The notes beneath the pieces were generated by a model that was not told where the DNA came from, made no database searches, and saw nothing but the letters and a program-made list of their open reading frames with translations. Of a stretch of DNA of 64,000 bases, positions 1-12,020 are shown in pieces (the first letter of the stretch is position 1; each line of letters begins with the position of its first letter). The position numbers were made by a program, and so were the translations under genes. The DNA lies in the NCBI GenBank assembly GCA_037957365.1, contig JARHVA010000158.1, positions 4,037,001 through 4,101,000 on the forward strand, in the 5' to 3' direction. Source of the DNA: Torreya grandis. Its lineage: Eukaryota; Streptophyta; Pinopsida; Cupressales; Taxaceae.

Positions 1-666
1 TGACATTAAAATGAATATTGACATATTTTTTAAAACAAAATATTATTACCATACAATATTTACATTCATGTACTAAATATTATAATTATTTGTAATATAT
101 TTTTAAAATGTCATGATACAAACTAAGACAATAGTTTAATTCAAATATTAAAGATACTACATTGAATGAATTAAATGTGAAATTATAAGGTCCAGTACAA
201 ATAATTTATGTATATAAACTATACATAAAACTTAAACTCTATAACCATTTCCTTTTTTTAATATGTAATACCTCCATCATCTCTATTGTATTCCAATAAT
301 GCTCTCCATGACTAGAAATAAAATCAATGTATGCCTTAATCCCCAAATGGGACTTAAAATCACTCTCAAATGGATGCAAATAAAAATATGAAATCATATT
401 AAGAACCGTAGACTCTCTCTTTTTAATTAAACATTATAATGTTATATTTATTATATCTAAAGAAGATAATATTATCACATTATTACATTGAATTTAAGAA
501 TCATGGTATAGACACACACCACCATAACAGCTTATAAATCTTCTTATAATATCTCTTTCTCTCTCTTTACTCTCCTTGGAAGTTTACTTAATACAAATAT
601 ACTCAAATCTAATCTATAACACCTTATTTTCCCTTTACATGACTTATCAAAATATCTTTTGACTAG
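1..666. other. AT-rich sequence, no gene seen
   Basis: No protein domain, RNA gene or clear repeat could be recognised on either strand. The stretch is strongly A+T-rich with short homopolymer runs. It ends at the start of a copia-like LTR, so it is probably the flank into which that element inserted. Confidence 0.5.
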
Positions 667-1165
667 TGTTGACATATGATAAGGTCTCTTCAAGATCCTT
701 TGACTTCACAAAATATTAGAGTATTAGTCTGTAGGAGTTTTAATGTCTAATTAGGAAATATTTATTATTTAGAAATTAATACTGTATGCATAAAATAAAT
801 AAGGGAATTTATTTCTAGTGTGAAACTTATCACAAGACAAGATTAAAATGTTCTAAGTGATAATGATCATCAGTTATATGCTTTAGAACTAGAAATTTCT
901 AAGTCTAACACTTGTGATATGATCATTCTAGGGTTAGATTATTATAGTTTATTCTCTCTCATCTTTAAATCACTCTAGTGTAATTTTTTGATAATAAGAG
1001 TATTAGAGAGAGATAAAGAACTTGTATAATAATTTATAAGGAAATAATAATATGTTATTACTTTGTCTTAATTGACTATAGTTTTTTACATCTCAAGCTA
1101 TTTTTCTTGGTTTTGGTCTTTTGGCTAGATATTGTTGGTCGTCGTGTACCTTGATTTCTCTTTCA
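667..1165 (+). repeat. Ty1/copia-like LTR (5' or solo)
   Basis: The segment starts with TGTTGACATATG and ends with ...TTTCA, directly followed by a near-match to the plant copia primer-binding site. The TG...CA ends, the length of 499 bp and the adjacent primer site fit a Ty1/copia LTR. No second copy and no copia gag or pol could be found in the window, so this is either a 5' LTR whose body is lost or a fragment. The left boundary rests on the TG start alone. Confidence 0.5.
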
Positions 1166-1177
1166 TGGTATTAGAGC
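1166..1177 (+). other. Copia-type primer-binding site
   Basis: TGGTATTAGAGC differs by one base from TGGTATCAGAGC, the usual plant primer site complementary to the 3' end of initiator tRNA-Met. It lies immediately after the LTR end CA, the standard position. Confidence 0.6.
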
Positions 1178-2946
1178 ATAGGAATGTATCCATAATACAT
1201 CATTGGTAGCTTCATATTCACACCTAGAAGGATATCATCAAAGATAATTTTGGAGGTTTCTAAGAATCACAATTATCATGGTAATGTCTAAAATTTGCAC
1301 ATTTTTAATTATTTATATCACATCATTTTCAAGGATTATCATTGATTAAATATTTTATTTTAGAAATGTGGAAAATTTATCTTTCTTGATTTTCATCTTA
1401 GAGATTTCTCACTAGTCCTTCTACCAAATCCATATCCTTTTTCACATCTCCAAATTCATCAAATGATTTCTCTATACTTTTTTTAGTGTTAAAATTTATC
1501 ATTTTGACATTGTGCCCACCCTTTAGATCATTCATAGACTATTCTATAAAAGTTTATAAAAAGAAGCCTCTCCTCTAAAAAAATATGTGATAGGTCTTGA
1601 AAATGAGATCTTAGACAAAAATATTCAGTCCTCTCATAATGATTAAATCCTTTCCTTAACAAGATTCATCACTTTATTACTAGTAAGGTCCAAATCCTTG
1701 AGTTTTATTTTAGTAAACCTTGTTTAATTGTAGATCAATTTGTTTACAAGATTTTAAACAAATATATTTAAATTTTATCAATTAGACACTCTTAAAAATA
1801 TTTTAAGGTGATAAAAAAATTAAAGGTTTAGTTGTCTTTTGAGAAGAGGAGAAAATAAAAAGTAAGAGTTTGTAACAAGATAAAAATAGTAAAATCTAAG
1901 ATAGATTTTCAAGGAACAATGTTAATAAGATTTAGTTTGATAAGCATTTTTTTTTTTAAATTGAAAAATAAACTGTAGTTTATTTGGATTCATATGCAAT
2001 AGAAAAAATTATATATTTTTCACTTAAAATATCTAAGGATTTATTATAAATTTACTCTTTTTTGAAGATGGGAAAACAAATGATGCTAGTGTATAGGGAA
2101 TATTTAGTTTTGGTTAAATTTGAAACATGTTGGATTAAATTATAACCTTTATAATAGAAAATGTGAAACATGGAGATAAAAAGCCAAGATGAGAATAATT
2201 TAAGGCTAGTGGCAACTAGCAAGCAAGATAAGAAACAACCCTTGCTACAAGATGAGTCATAAAAAAATGTTAGTCTCTAAAGGATCTAGATTCCACACCA
2301 TACTTTGATACTAATCCACATTTAAACATGGTATCATTAAAAATCTAATGTATTCTCAATCTGTAAATTCACAAACCTTTTCATTATAACTTGATTTACC
2401 ACTTTTATAAAGTTGAGGTTTTCCTTTTTTTCATAGATTTTTATTTTTAATAATCTATAAGGTTGATTTTTCATTCTTAAAATTCTAAAAATAGACTAAA
2501 AATACCATTATTAAAACTTTTATTTTGTAAGTTTTAAAAAAATATTAATAAGTGGGGCTATTTTAGAGGATATTATTGTATTGGCATTAATATTGTAAAT
2601 TTTTTACCAAGATAGGGGGGTATTTTTTATAATTTAATAGACCTAAAAAAAACTATTTGTGGCACCTAATGTCATAAAGGCACCATTATACAACTACATA
2701 TGATCACACAAAAAGATGTGACAATGTGAAAGGGATATAATGATAGGTAAATATGATTCCTTATCATAATAATGTATGTAAGTGTATAGAAACATGGTAA
2801 AATATTTTGTCAGTACAAGTTTAATTTACAAAAGAAATAAAAATTGAGGTTGTTAATATGGAATCACAATAGCTTAACTATCTCTTAACATCCTAAAAAG
2901 AACATTTAGTTTTGTAAAAATATTTGAAATCATATGTAAATTTTTT
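1178..2946. other. No gene seen; may include E1 3' LTR
   Basis: No coding sequence is recognisable. The copia interior expected after the primer site is absent. Because E1 runs on the minus strand and its pol ends near 3,375, its 3' LTR should lie somewhere here, but I could not match any part to the candidate 5' LTR at 12,021-13,150. Confidence 0.35.
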
Positions 2947-3245
2947 GAGGAGATCTTGGTCCTATCTATGGTCTTACAATGCAACTCAAAATATAAACCC
3001 AAGTGGGGGTAAAAATAGAATAAATGGTATTTGTGAGGAGGGCCTAGTCTTATCCATGGTCTTACACTACAAGTCACAAGGGAAAAACCCAAGTGGGTGT
3101 AAAACAAAATTAATGGTAAATAAAAAACTTGTGATTAAAAGTGAAAAAGTATTAAAAATGTATGTATGAAAGAAAAAGTTATTAATGAGGAAAAATAGGT
3201 CCTATGCACAATATTACAATGCAACTCATGAATTTAAAGAAACCA
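2947..3245 (-). repeat. Three diverged tandem repeats in E1 3' region
   Basis: Blocks starting GAGG at 2,947, 3,035 and 3,187 share the order 'cctat(c)...atggtcttacaatgcaac...cccaagtggg'. The first two are 88 bp apart and align well. The third is shorter and more diverged. They lie just downstream of the minus-strand pol end, where Ogre/Tat elements are known to carry minisatellites in the 3' untranslated region. Confidence 0.6.
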
Positions 3246-3374
3246 AAGAACCAAAGGAAGGAACTAAGGTTTGTGTATAAGATATATTGGTGTAGAGGGT
3301 GAGATCATTAGAGAAGTCCTAAAATAAGTGTTAGTAGGATAACTTATATAAATATGAAAAGAAGGGAAATATTT

Positions 3375-4400
3375 AAGCAAAATATTTATTAAAAAATTGT
3401 GCATTATTGGGTTTTTTTAAAACATGTCCTTCATTAGTTTGTATATGGTAAGGTCTAGGACCAAGAATGTATTTTACTAAATAAGGGAACCACCATTTTT
3501 TAGAATATTTTCCTTCTTAATCATGGGTGTAATCTAATTTGAGGACTGGATAACCAATATTAAAGTGTGAGCTTTGACCTTTTTATTATTTTATTTGGTG
3601 GTGCAAGCCTTGTATTGATGATTATGTTGAAGAGTGGCTAAATGGTGTTCATCAAGAGGTTCTGGGGTATGAATGCAAGATTCATGTAATTCTTCATAAG
3701 GAATGATACCATGAGGATATATATGTAAATATGGGAGTTTGACTTGTAATGGTAAGATGGATTCATAACCATATACTAGTGAGAATGATGTTACCCAAGT
3801 GGAAATGCATATGCTAGTATGGTAGGACCAAAGTGTAGGGTATAAATGAAGATTCCAATTAGTACGGGTTTCTTGGATGGTCTTTTTTAAGATTTTGTTG
3901 ATAATTTATTTGGTGGCTTTAGCTTTACCATTATATTGTGGATGGTAGGATATGGAAAGGAAATTTTAAATTTAACACATAACTATTTCATGTTCTTGTT
4001 TTTTAAATTTCCACCATTATTATAAATGATAATATGGGAAACTCCAAAGTGATAAATGATTTGGTTAAGGATAAATTTATAAATAGTGGTTCCCATGACA
4101 TTAAAAAGAGGTAAGGTTTATACCCATTTAGTAAAATATTTAGTAGCATTAATGATAAAAACATGACCATCTTGTGATCAAGGTAATTTACCAATGATAT
4201 ATAATCCACACATGGATAATGTCCAAAGATACTCCATGGTTTAGAGCGTAGATGGTGGTGAACGAATTAAATCATCATAAAGTTGGCAAGGACTACACTA
4301 TTTTTCAAAATAAATAGCATCCTTATCTAAAGTAGAACAAAAGTATCCCATACGTAAGAATTTGTGTGTTGTAGCATGTTTACTATAGTGATCACCAAAA
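3375..4400 (-). pseudogene. E1 integrase remnant
   Basis: Minus-strand translation gives, in order, a zinc-binding region with a retained CSPCQ (near 4,290), a core with recognisable 'YFTKWV' and 'YHFGVSHII' blocks (4,210-4,000) and a C-terminal 'GPYHI' block near 3,450, ending about 3,375. Integrase would insert the cDNA into host DNA. The first two catalytic aspartates appear as Tyr in the segments I could align (GLYIIG and IIYNNG), and several stops interrupt it. It sits after the second RNase H, the normal pol order. Confidence 0.7.
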
Positions 4401-4849
4401 ATTCTCCCATGTGCTTGATCAATGAGAGGAGGAACCTCATCTTGCATCACACAGTAGCATATGGTACTTTTTGCATTACAAAAATAAAGGGTGTTATATT
4501 AGAATACATATTTAAAGGTTTGTTTACATATTTTAATATTTTCATAAAAATTTGTGTTTGGAGGATAGATTTGATGTTCAAATAATTGGATGACATTTTT
4601 AAACCATGGGCTTTGTCAAATAGTGACAGCCTCAAAATGATAAATGAACAAATCATTTAGTTGGATAGAAGAGGGTGACTTTATTATTTGGATAAATTGT
4701 TTTGAATCATTAAGTTCTTGGTGAGAATGAAATATATATTTTTAAGAAGAAAGAGATTTAGATATTTAATTTTGATCTGTGGGAATTAGTTTAATGGTAA
4801 AAAATGTAAACTCTTTGGTAAGTGTGGTTTCCATTTGATGATAATAAAC

Positions 4850-5125
4850 TATATTTTCACTTTTACACTAATAATCACCATTAACCTGGTGGTAGATAAG
4901 TTGTGAGTCACCCAAATAATGTAGATATTGGATATCCAAGTCAAGTGTTGATTTCATACCTAATATGAGAGAATCAAATTTTGACATGTTATTAGTAACA
5001 TTAAAAATTAATCTAAATCCCATAGGGATGATCGTACCATGTGTTTTTATTAGAATACCTACACTAGCTCCTTGGAGGCATTTGGCACCATCAAAGTGGA
5101 GGGTCCAGGTGTCTTAGTGTAAATC
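4850..5125 (-). pseudogene. E1 second RNase H (aRNH-type) remnant
   Basis: Minus strand near 5,110-4,960 reads WTLHFDGAK, then a glycine-rich stretch, then FNVTNNMSKFDSL. This matches the first strands of the additional RNase H found in Tat elements (W-x-L-x-FDG ... TNN-x-x-x-E/F-x-x-L). The first catalytic Asp (FDG) is present. In the family this domain lies between gRNH and integrase, as here. In-frame stops show it is dead. Confidence 0.65.
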
Positions 5126-5439
5126 AATGGTAAATTTAGGGAGTTATTTGATATCTACTTTGGATTTAGTAATATCATGAATGATCTTGGTATATTTTTG
5201 ATTATTTACCTATGAAAATAATATTTAAGGGAGATAGCCTAGTTAAGACTGTCAATATAAATAATGTTTTCATTGAGGAGATTATCTTGAAGGTGATTCA
5301 TAACTGGTATAAGTTCCACTACAATTTGGTCAATGATTACTTACCCTTTGATATATATTTATGTAATAATTTTAAGGTCAAATTCCATCAAGAGGACCAT
5401 ATATTTGCCAATTTTGTCTCTAGGTAAGAATGTTTTAGA

Positions 5440-5720
5440 GAACAAATGATGAAGTGGATCAGAGTGGAAAATAACATAAGTGGTTTGATAAAGCATATAG
5501 TGACATATATTTTTAGTTTTTAATATATATCAAGGCAATCATATTCTACTTTAGTATAACATTTTTTGTATTTAATGAGGCCTTGACTAATTTATTAAAT
5601 AATATACTTTCTAGCATTATCATATTGTTGGGAAAACATTGATCCAACTAATATGGGGGTGGAAGAGATGTATAAGATTAAAGTATGGTCATTTGAAGGT
5701 GTCTGAAGGGTGGGAGGATG
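5440..5720 (-). pseudogene. E1 gypsy RNase H (gRNH) remnant
   Basis: On the minus strand the segment after RT reads LYISSTPILVGSMFSQ, then ISQGLIKYKKCYTKVEYDCLDIY. It follows the Ty3/gypsy RNase H pattern (L-Y-x-S-x-T-x-x-x-G-x-M-x-x-Q ... L-x-x-Y-E-x-x-Y-x-x-x-E). Several codons are stops. It would degrade the RNA strand of the RNA-DNA hybrid during reverse transcription. Confidence 0.65.
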
Positions 5721-5799
5721 GACCAAATATTATTTCATGTTATCAAAATATTTCTAACATGAATATGTCTAGTCTACCGCATTACATTTTTTATGAATG

Positions 5800-6510
5800 A
5801 AATTAACAAAGCAAATGTGGTAAGCTATTTCGATGATGAACCATTATATTTACCCAAGATTTCCAAGGTATGTGTGAATTTTAGGAATGGAATGAGGAAT
5901 AGGCATGCTGAATATAACATTGATTTTGGTGGGATAGGAATTAATAATATAAATAGATACTAGGAACCCTAAAAGTTTACTATATGTGATGCCAAAGACA
6001 CACTTGTATGGGTTAAGTCTAACTTTGTATTCGATTAATTGATAGAAAATGATTTATATACTAGTGAGGTGTGTTTTTTGAAACTCTTAAATTTGGTAAT
6101 GAGGATTCCAACATAGGTTTATACTATCTTGTGCATAAGATCATGGAAAATGTGCATCATGGCATGTTTGTAAATGGATCTAGAATTTTTAAGGCCAAAA
6201 GGCATTTTGACATAGAAATAGGCTCCCCATTCCATAGTAAATGTTGTTTTGTGATGATATTCATGGGTTATGTGAATTTTATTATATCCTAAAAAACCAT
6301 CCATAAGTTATTACATTTCATATCCATTAGTTGAATATATAATGGCATCTATTAAATGTAATGGGAAATTATCTTTTGGACACTTGAAGTTAATATTGTA
6401 GAAATAAATACATATACAAATGACCATGGTGAATTTTTTTATGAATGGGAATAATTTTTGATACCCATTCATAATAGTCAATAGTTTTAATAAAATTTTC
6501 ATCCAAAATA
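5800..6510 (-). pseudogene. E1 reverse transcriptase remnant
   Basis: Strong gypsy RT motifs are seen on the minus strand: CPKDNFPLHLIDAII and STNGYEM (about 6,390-6,310), MDGFLGYNKI and MPFGLKN (6,300-6,180), then KVRLNPYKCVFG and LGFLVS (about 6,010-5,940). The active-site block reads YVGILI near 6,080, so YVDD has lost its Asp pair. Stops are scattered. The RT copied element RNA into cDNA. Confidence 0.8.
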
Positions 6511-8030
6511 TTAAATTTTTCTTTATGACATAAGGTAGAAATTTTAGGTGTAAATTTTTGTTGTTTTTGTTAGACAGGTTTTACATCTAGGTAAGTGATG
6601 ATGTTATTTAAAATTATACTAGGTTCAATACATAAAAAATCCTCATATGACCAAGCAAATGTTTCATGATAATTATCAAATAAAAATCTAAATTTATCAT
6701 GCTATGTTAGTGTGAGTTCTTTAGAGACAATGATGGGTCTAGGACATGATGGTGTACCATATTCTATTCTTGTTATTTTTTCAATGAGAATAGAAATTAT
6801 GTCTTGGAAATGATATGGAGAATTAGAAAGAGAATAAATAGGATTTGTTTTAGGGTTGACACTAGTGATGAAGTTATTAAAATGAGGAGCCTTTCATTTA
6901 AATTTTATAGGTTTATGATGTTGTCATGGAAGTTGAGATTCTCTAGCATAGAGTAACACAAGTATGGATTCATCACTAAGAAACATGGGTAAGGATCTAT
7001 AGTATTCCATATATACTTTTATATCAATGATTTTATTACCATGGTGATCATATTCAAAATGTATTTATCATACATCTATGGATTTAACATCAAGGGTAAT
7101 TTTAGGTGTAGGTGGAATTATTAGTTGAGGTTGATTGGAGTCATCCAGATTGGTAATATGTGTATCAGGTTGACTTTTAGATGGTCATTTACTTGAATTG
7201 AGGTGGGTAGCCTCAATGGTATAAATAGGATCATGGGAAAATATGATAGTGTTTAGATTGGTTGGTGATATAAGAGGTATAGATGGTTCTAAAATTTTAA
7301 TTTTTTTAGAGGTAAGATTTTTTCAACTACCCAAGGGGGATCAAGAAGTAGAGGATTAATAGGAGATACATGAACTTCAGTTTCTACTTCACTATCAATT
7401 GATATATGAATAACATATACATAAATATTTTAGGCATATATTTTGGCTAATGTTTGTTGATAGTGTTATGCATCTAATTCCCATGATTGATCTTGATCTA
7501 TAATATAATTATCATAAGTGTGGGAGATAGTACATGCATTTGTCTCTAGAGGAGAATCAAAAGTATATACACATATCATTAATTTTTTGGGGTGAAATTA
7601 CTAAAATATATTTAAATAATATTTATAATCCATATTCATTACATGTGAAGTCATCTTTTATGTAAGAAGCTTCATGTCCATTACATGGAGGAGTAAGTTC
7701 GGTAATCTCATCAACTAGAGGGATGGTATGATCATGTGGTAAAAAATAAGGAAGAAGCAAATATGAAATATAAGGAGGTAACTCAATAGTAATTTAAGTG
7801 TTTTATAATTCATTTTTTTCATCATCATTAGAATTTGTAAGAGTGACCTATAAATATGGATTCATGTTAATGAATTTAGGTCAAGTTGCACTGATAATTC
7901 ATGGAATGGTTGGAATCTAATACTGAGATTTGGGTTTGGGTAGTTGAATAATATATGGATTAGGATCAACTTCATGTTTATAACATTTTCCATTGTAGAT
8001 AAATTTAATATGTTGACTACTTAAGGAGGA
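6511..8030 (-). other. E1 protease-RT linker, decayed
   Basis: This lies between recognisable protease and RT of E1. Plant Tat elements carry a long, poorly conserved linker here. Both strands are full of stops and no separate domain was recognised. Confidence 0.5.
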
Positions 8031-8290
8031 AATAACCCTCATGTTACATGTCCATGGATGACCTAGGAGTATAATATATGATAGTGGTAAGTCGAGGAGC
8101 TTAGTACATATGGTCTTGGGTACAATAGTAAGGGGGAGACAAATACAACCAAGTGGTTTTTGTTTTGTCTTATTAAATCATTGACATATGAGATGAGTTT
8201 ACTTAAGATGATCTTTGGTATACCTAAGTTGTTGAATAAACCAAAGGGAGGTAACATTAATTCTTGACCCTTCATCAACTAAGAATTTTT
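8031..8290 (-). pseudogene. E1 aspartic protease remnant
   Basis: Minus-strand reading from 8,278 gives MLPPFGLFNNLGIPK, then a FVSPLLLYPRPYV-like strand and a YHYHILYS block. This matches the region after the DSG/A triad of plant gypsy proteases (x-LP-x-x-x-x-x-x-x-GIP, ...LPL-x-x-GP..., Y-x-x-IL-GRPW). The catalytic DS/TG triad itself is not legible. The protease would cut the Gag-Pol polyprotein. Confidence 0.55.
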
Positions 8291-9560
8291 GAATAAGGGT
8301 GGTATTGATTGGAATTTTAATAAAAATAGGTGCACCATTTTCTAAAAAATAATTTCATCATTAATCATATCTTCTTCAAGGAATTATATGGAAAGTTTGG
8401 AAGAAGTAAAAAATGTTTCAATAGTATGTACTTATGTCAGTGTAGGATCTTCAAGAGGTTGTTCCACTTTAAGGGAAAGTGGTTTTCAAATGTCTTGTAA
8501 TTTTTGAATTAGTAATTTGTGCTGATATGGATAAGTAAAAACTAACTCCATGAGGGTATTTTAAAAGGCATGGATTTGAGCACTTCTAAAAAATTCCAAT
8601 GAGATTTAGAAGATGAAAGACTAGCATGAGGCTTGAAAGTTAAAATGTTTTTGGTAGGAAGAGAGGTAGTTTGAGGTTTTGGTTGTGGAAGTGTTTACTC
8701 AATTATGTTAGGAGGTATGGTAGTGGTAGTGGTGTCTTTGAGAAGTTGTTTATCAAGTGATGTTTTTTTGGCTTAGTGATGAGATCTTTGTGGGTGGGTT
8801 TGCATCGATAATTAACTTTAGTTGCATTCACATATTGAGAATTGGTATAATATTGGTCATAGTTAGTGTCAATTTCACATATATCCTCAGTTGAATATTT
8901 TGGGTTGGAAGTAGAAATTGTTTTTAAATGTTTAGAGGAGGAACATTTATAACTTGTTTCTTTTGAGAGGCATTAACATAATCATGATGACATATTTTGA
9001 TCATAACATCATGATTGAATGTATATCCTAACATAAAATTTGGTAATCTCATGACATGTTTCATGGGAATGACCACATCATCATGAAACCAACACAATTT
9101 ATTAGTATCATACCATATAGGTGGATTATTGGTGTAAATGAAAGGTTTATAAGGTGTTAATAATTAATTCATGTGTTGAATAGTTGGGGGTGAATGGGAA
9201 TCTTTGGGGTTATCCACTTTGGGTACTCCTAGTTTTATTTGAGGAGGATTGCTAATGACTACATTTTTAGAGTTTTGGAAAGATCCCTTGATGGTTTTAT
9301 GTTGGGCTCAAACTATTTCATAGATGGTCTTGTCTTTTAGTTTGATCAATGGCATTGTTTAGAGTTTGAGAAGAAAAAGTTTGAACCTTATATTGAAGGG
9401 AAGATGTTAAGGTGGTTATAAATAGTTTAACTAATTGATCATCAGTCATGTTATGATCAGATTTAAGAGCCAAATATTTCCATTGTTTAATGAAATCATG
9501 ATCTGATTTAAAAGGGGATTATTTAGCATTGATGAAATGACTAAGACAATTTTCAAGAAG
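8291..9560 (-). other. E1 gag-protease interval, decayed
   Basis: This lies between the gag core and protease of E1. Minus-strand translations show Asn/Pro-rich stretches with many stops. No zinc knuckle could be read with confidence. Confidence 0.4.
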
Positions 9561-9574
9561 ATCATGTGTTGAAA

Positions 9575-10373
9575 TTATTTAACTTGAGGATTGACTAAAT
9601 CCTTGATTTTCCATATAAAATGTTGAGGGATTTGATTATACAATTCTAATATGTCTCCTATGAATGTTTTAACTAAAATTTTATTACTGGAAAAGGTATA
9701 ATTTTGAATCCACTCTTTATAAAGATTACCAAATGCTTTAAGGAAAGATGCAGGGTCTTTAATCCCATCATATTTAATAGTTAGAGATATATTTCCAATA
9801 TCAAATGAAATAATTAAGGGCGATAAAGGTTTATTTTTAATATTTTGGAACATCTTATTATGCATAGGTGGTTGGTAATTATATTTCCCATGGCATCTCT
9901 AAGAGGTGGAGGGATAAAATTTTGGCTATTTTGGGGTAGGAGAATAGGAGTTTGATTGTCCATGTTTAATAAATGATGTTGCATTTGCATCATTTGAGAA
10001 GGATTATTTATTTGTATAATATTAATTTTCTACACTATTTGTGCAATAAATTGAGTGGTGTCGATAGGTGGGTTGGGTTTATTAGTCTTTAAAGGTGGAC
10101 TATTAGGATTGGTAGGAGGAACATTCATTGAATTGTTATAGGGAACGGGTTGTTAGTGTTTAAAATATTTCCTATAGGGTTATTGGTTATGCTTGTGTCA
10201 ATTGTCCCTATAGTGTAATAAAGTGATCTAGAGATAGATTTGTCTTGATAAGCATGAAATGTATATGTTCTATTAGTGTCATCAATTGGGGTAATTTTGA
10301 CCATATTGCAGTGAAAATATGAGGGGTGAGAGAAAGTGCACCAAAAATGAGAATCCTCTTGGGTAGTAAACAT
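9575..10373 (-). pseudogene. E1 gag remnant
   Basis: A minus-strand open stretch of 96 codons (9,865-9,575) has the pattern Y-D-G-I-x-D-P-x-x-x-x-x-x-F followed by a helical segment with 'FIGDI' and 'WKIKDL', consistent with Retrotrans_gag. A second open stretch of 82 codons (10,373-10,125) lies upstream and is probably the divergent N-terminal part. Gag would form the virus-like particle. The assignment relies on position relative to protease and RT as well as the weak motif. Confidence 0.5.
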
Positions 10374-10399
10374 AGGAAGGAAAGAACATGTTATATATC

Positions 10400-11998
10400 A
10401 TCTAAATGGATGAAGGTTCTATAAAAATATTTTGATAGTGGATTTCATGATGCTTGGAATGAGAATCTAAGATTAGAGAACAAAGGTGAAAAGTAGGATC
10501 GAAGTCAACTAGATAAAAAAAAGTATCAGTTAAGAGGTACAAAGTCAACTAGGTCAACCAAGTTTGGAGAGAATGTCAATAGAAAAATTTAGGAAAGGAC
10601 ACAGTCATATCAGTTAACTATGTTCTATGGGGAAGCACTAGAGACCATCCTATGAGAGACTAGATTAAATAAAATGATTGTGTTATATGGAAAAGAAAAA
10701 CTGTATGATACATATTCGAGGTGGGTCGACTATATTCTGAGGATGAAAATAGGTTTTGATAGTTATGACTCTAAATTATATAGTGTTATTTTGTATAATA
10801 TTTGAAATAAACACATAATAAATTATGTCAATCCAATTGATCCATTTGTGGCACAAACCATAAAACTTGTACCAACACTAGCTAATATAAGGTTTTTAAT
10901 TCAACATATAATTATCAGAGAACAAGCAACAAAAATAGAAATGCTAATCTATGTGGTCATTCTTGAATGTTTTAATTTATATTTTTTATAAATAAATTTT
11001 ATAGATAATTATATATAAAAATTAATAAAAAGACAATCTAAGGATGGTTTTAGGTAGTTAAGGATGAAAGGGATCTATATTAGTAATGGTATTGGGGCCT
11101 ACCCCCTCACTTCATAATCTTACAATAATAAGGGTGTTAGGTGGTTTTATAATATCTACCTTTAAACACATATTTATACTCAACCAAAAAACTGAATTGG
11201 TTTCCCCCTTGGTGATGAAATCCAAGTAGGTATACCTTGGATAGAATTTATTTACTTCTTTTTGATATTATGTGATTTGGAAGTGTGTGAATAAAAGAAA
11301 ATTAGTGTGACTAAATTGATAAATTAAAACTTCCTATTTAGTCTATGTGTGATAATCTAATAAATCAAGTGAAAAAATAAAAGTGACTTAATTAATAATA
11401 AGATGAGTTAATTCTTTTACTTAAAAAATATAGGGTTGGTTCAAATGACTAATTATGTGAATAGTATAGAACCTAATTGACTGGGTTGATTATGTCTATT
11501 GAAAAAAGAGCCAAAAAAACATATTCAAATGAGTTAAATAAGTATCCTAGGAAAAAATCAAGTTACATAACTATGTCAATCCATTTAACCTAGTTCATTG
11601 TAGGATTAAAGTTTTATAGACTAAAAACTATGAAAAATAAGATTGTAATGAATAAAATAAATGACTAAGCTAGTGAGAATGAACTTGATGATTTTGAAGA
11701 TGTTAAAATTATTTTTTTTATACTATTTCATCCAGATGAATATTTTTATCCTACTAATAGAGTTAAATAAGTTGATTGATTTTGAAAACCTATATGTAAA
11801 GCAATAAATTGAATTGATTTGAATGATCTAGTTACCTATGGTTGAAGATGACCTAAACAAAGAAAAATAGAGTCAATCAAATTGACTATGTGTTGAACCT
11901 TCACATATAAAGTTAGATTGAGTCAATAATTTTGATCCAATGATTTAAAAATGAAATAAATAATAAATGAAGGCATGCAATAAAACTTGTAAGGGGTA
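10400..11998 (-). other. E1 5' leader with shared block and short repeats
   Basis: No coding region is seen. Positions 11,060-11,240, read on the minus strand, match 44,980-45,160 on the plus strand. Shared phrases include 'ctacttggat', 'atcaccaagggg' and 'gaagtgaggggtaggcccc'. Both lie between primer site and gag, which ties E1 and E3 to one family. The rest carries many scattered copies of a GTCAACTAGGTCAA-like motif. Confidence 0.55.
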
Positions 11999-11999
11999 T

Positions 12000-12020
12000 T
12001 TCATATCAGGTTCACCAGAA
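12000..12020 (-). other. Candidate E1 primer-binding site
   Basis: The minus strand reads TTCTGGTGAACCTGATATG directly after ...TATACA, a CA end. A TGG start a few bases after CA is the usual form of a gypsy primer site. I could not assign the tRNA. Confidence 0.35.

Noticed and set aside
2947..3245. Repeats as a CRISPR-like array
   Set aside because: Units are long, diverged and directly adjacent, with no uniform short repeat-spacer pattern, in a plant retroelement context.
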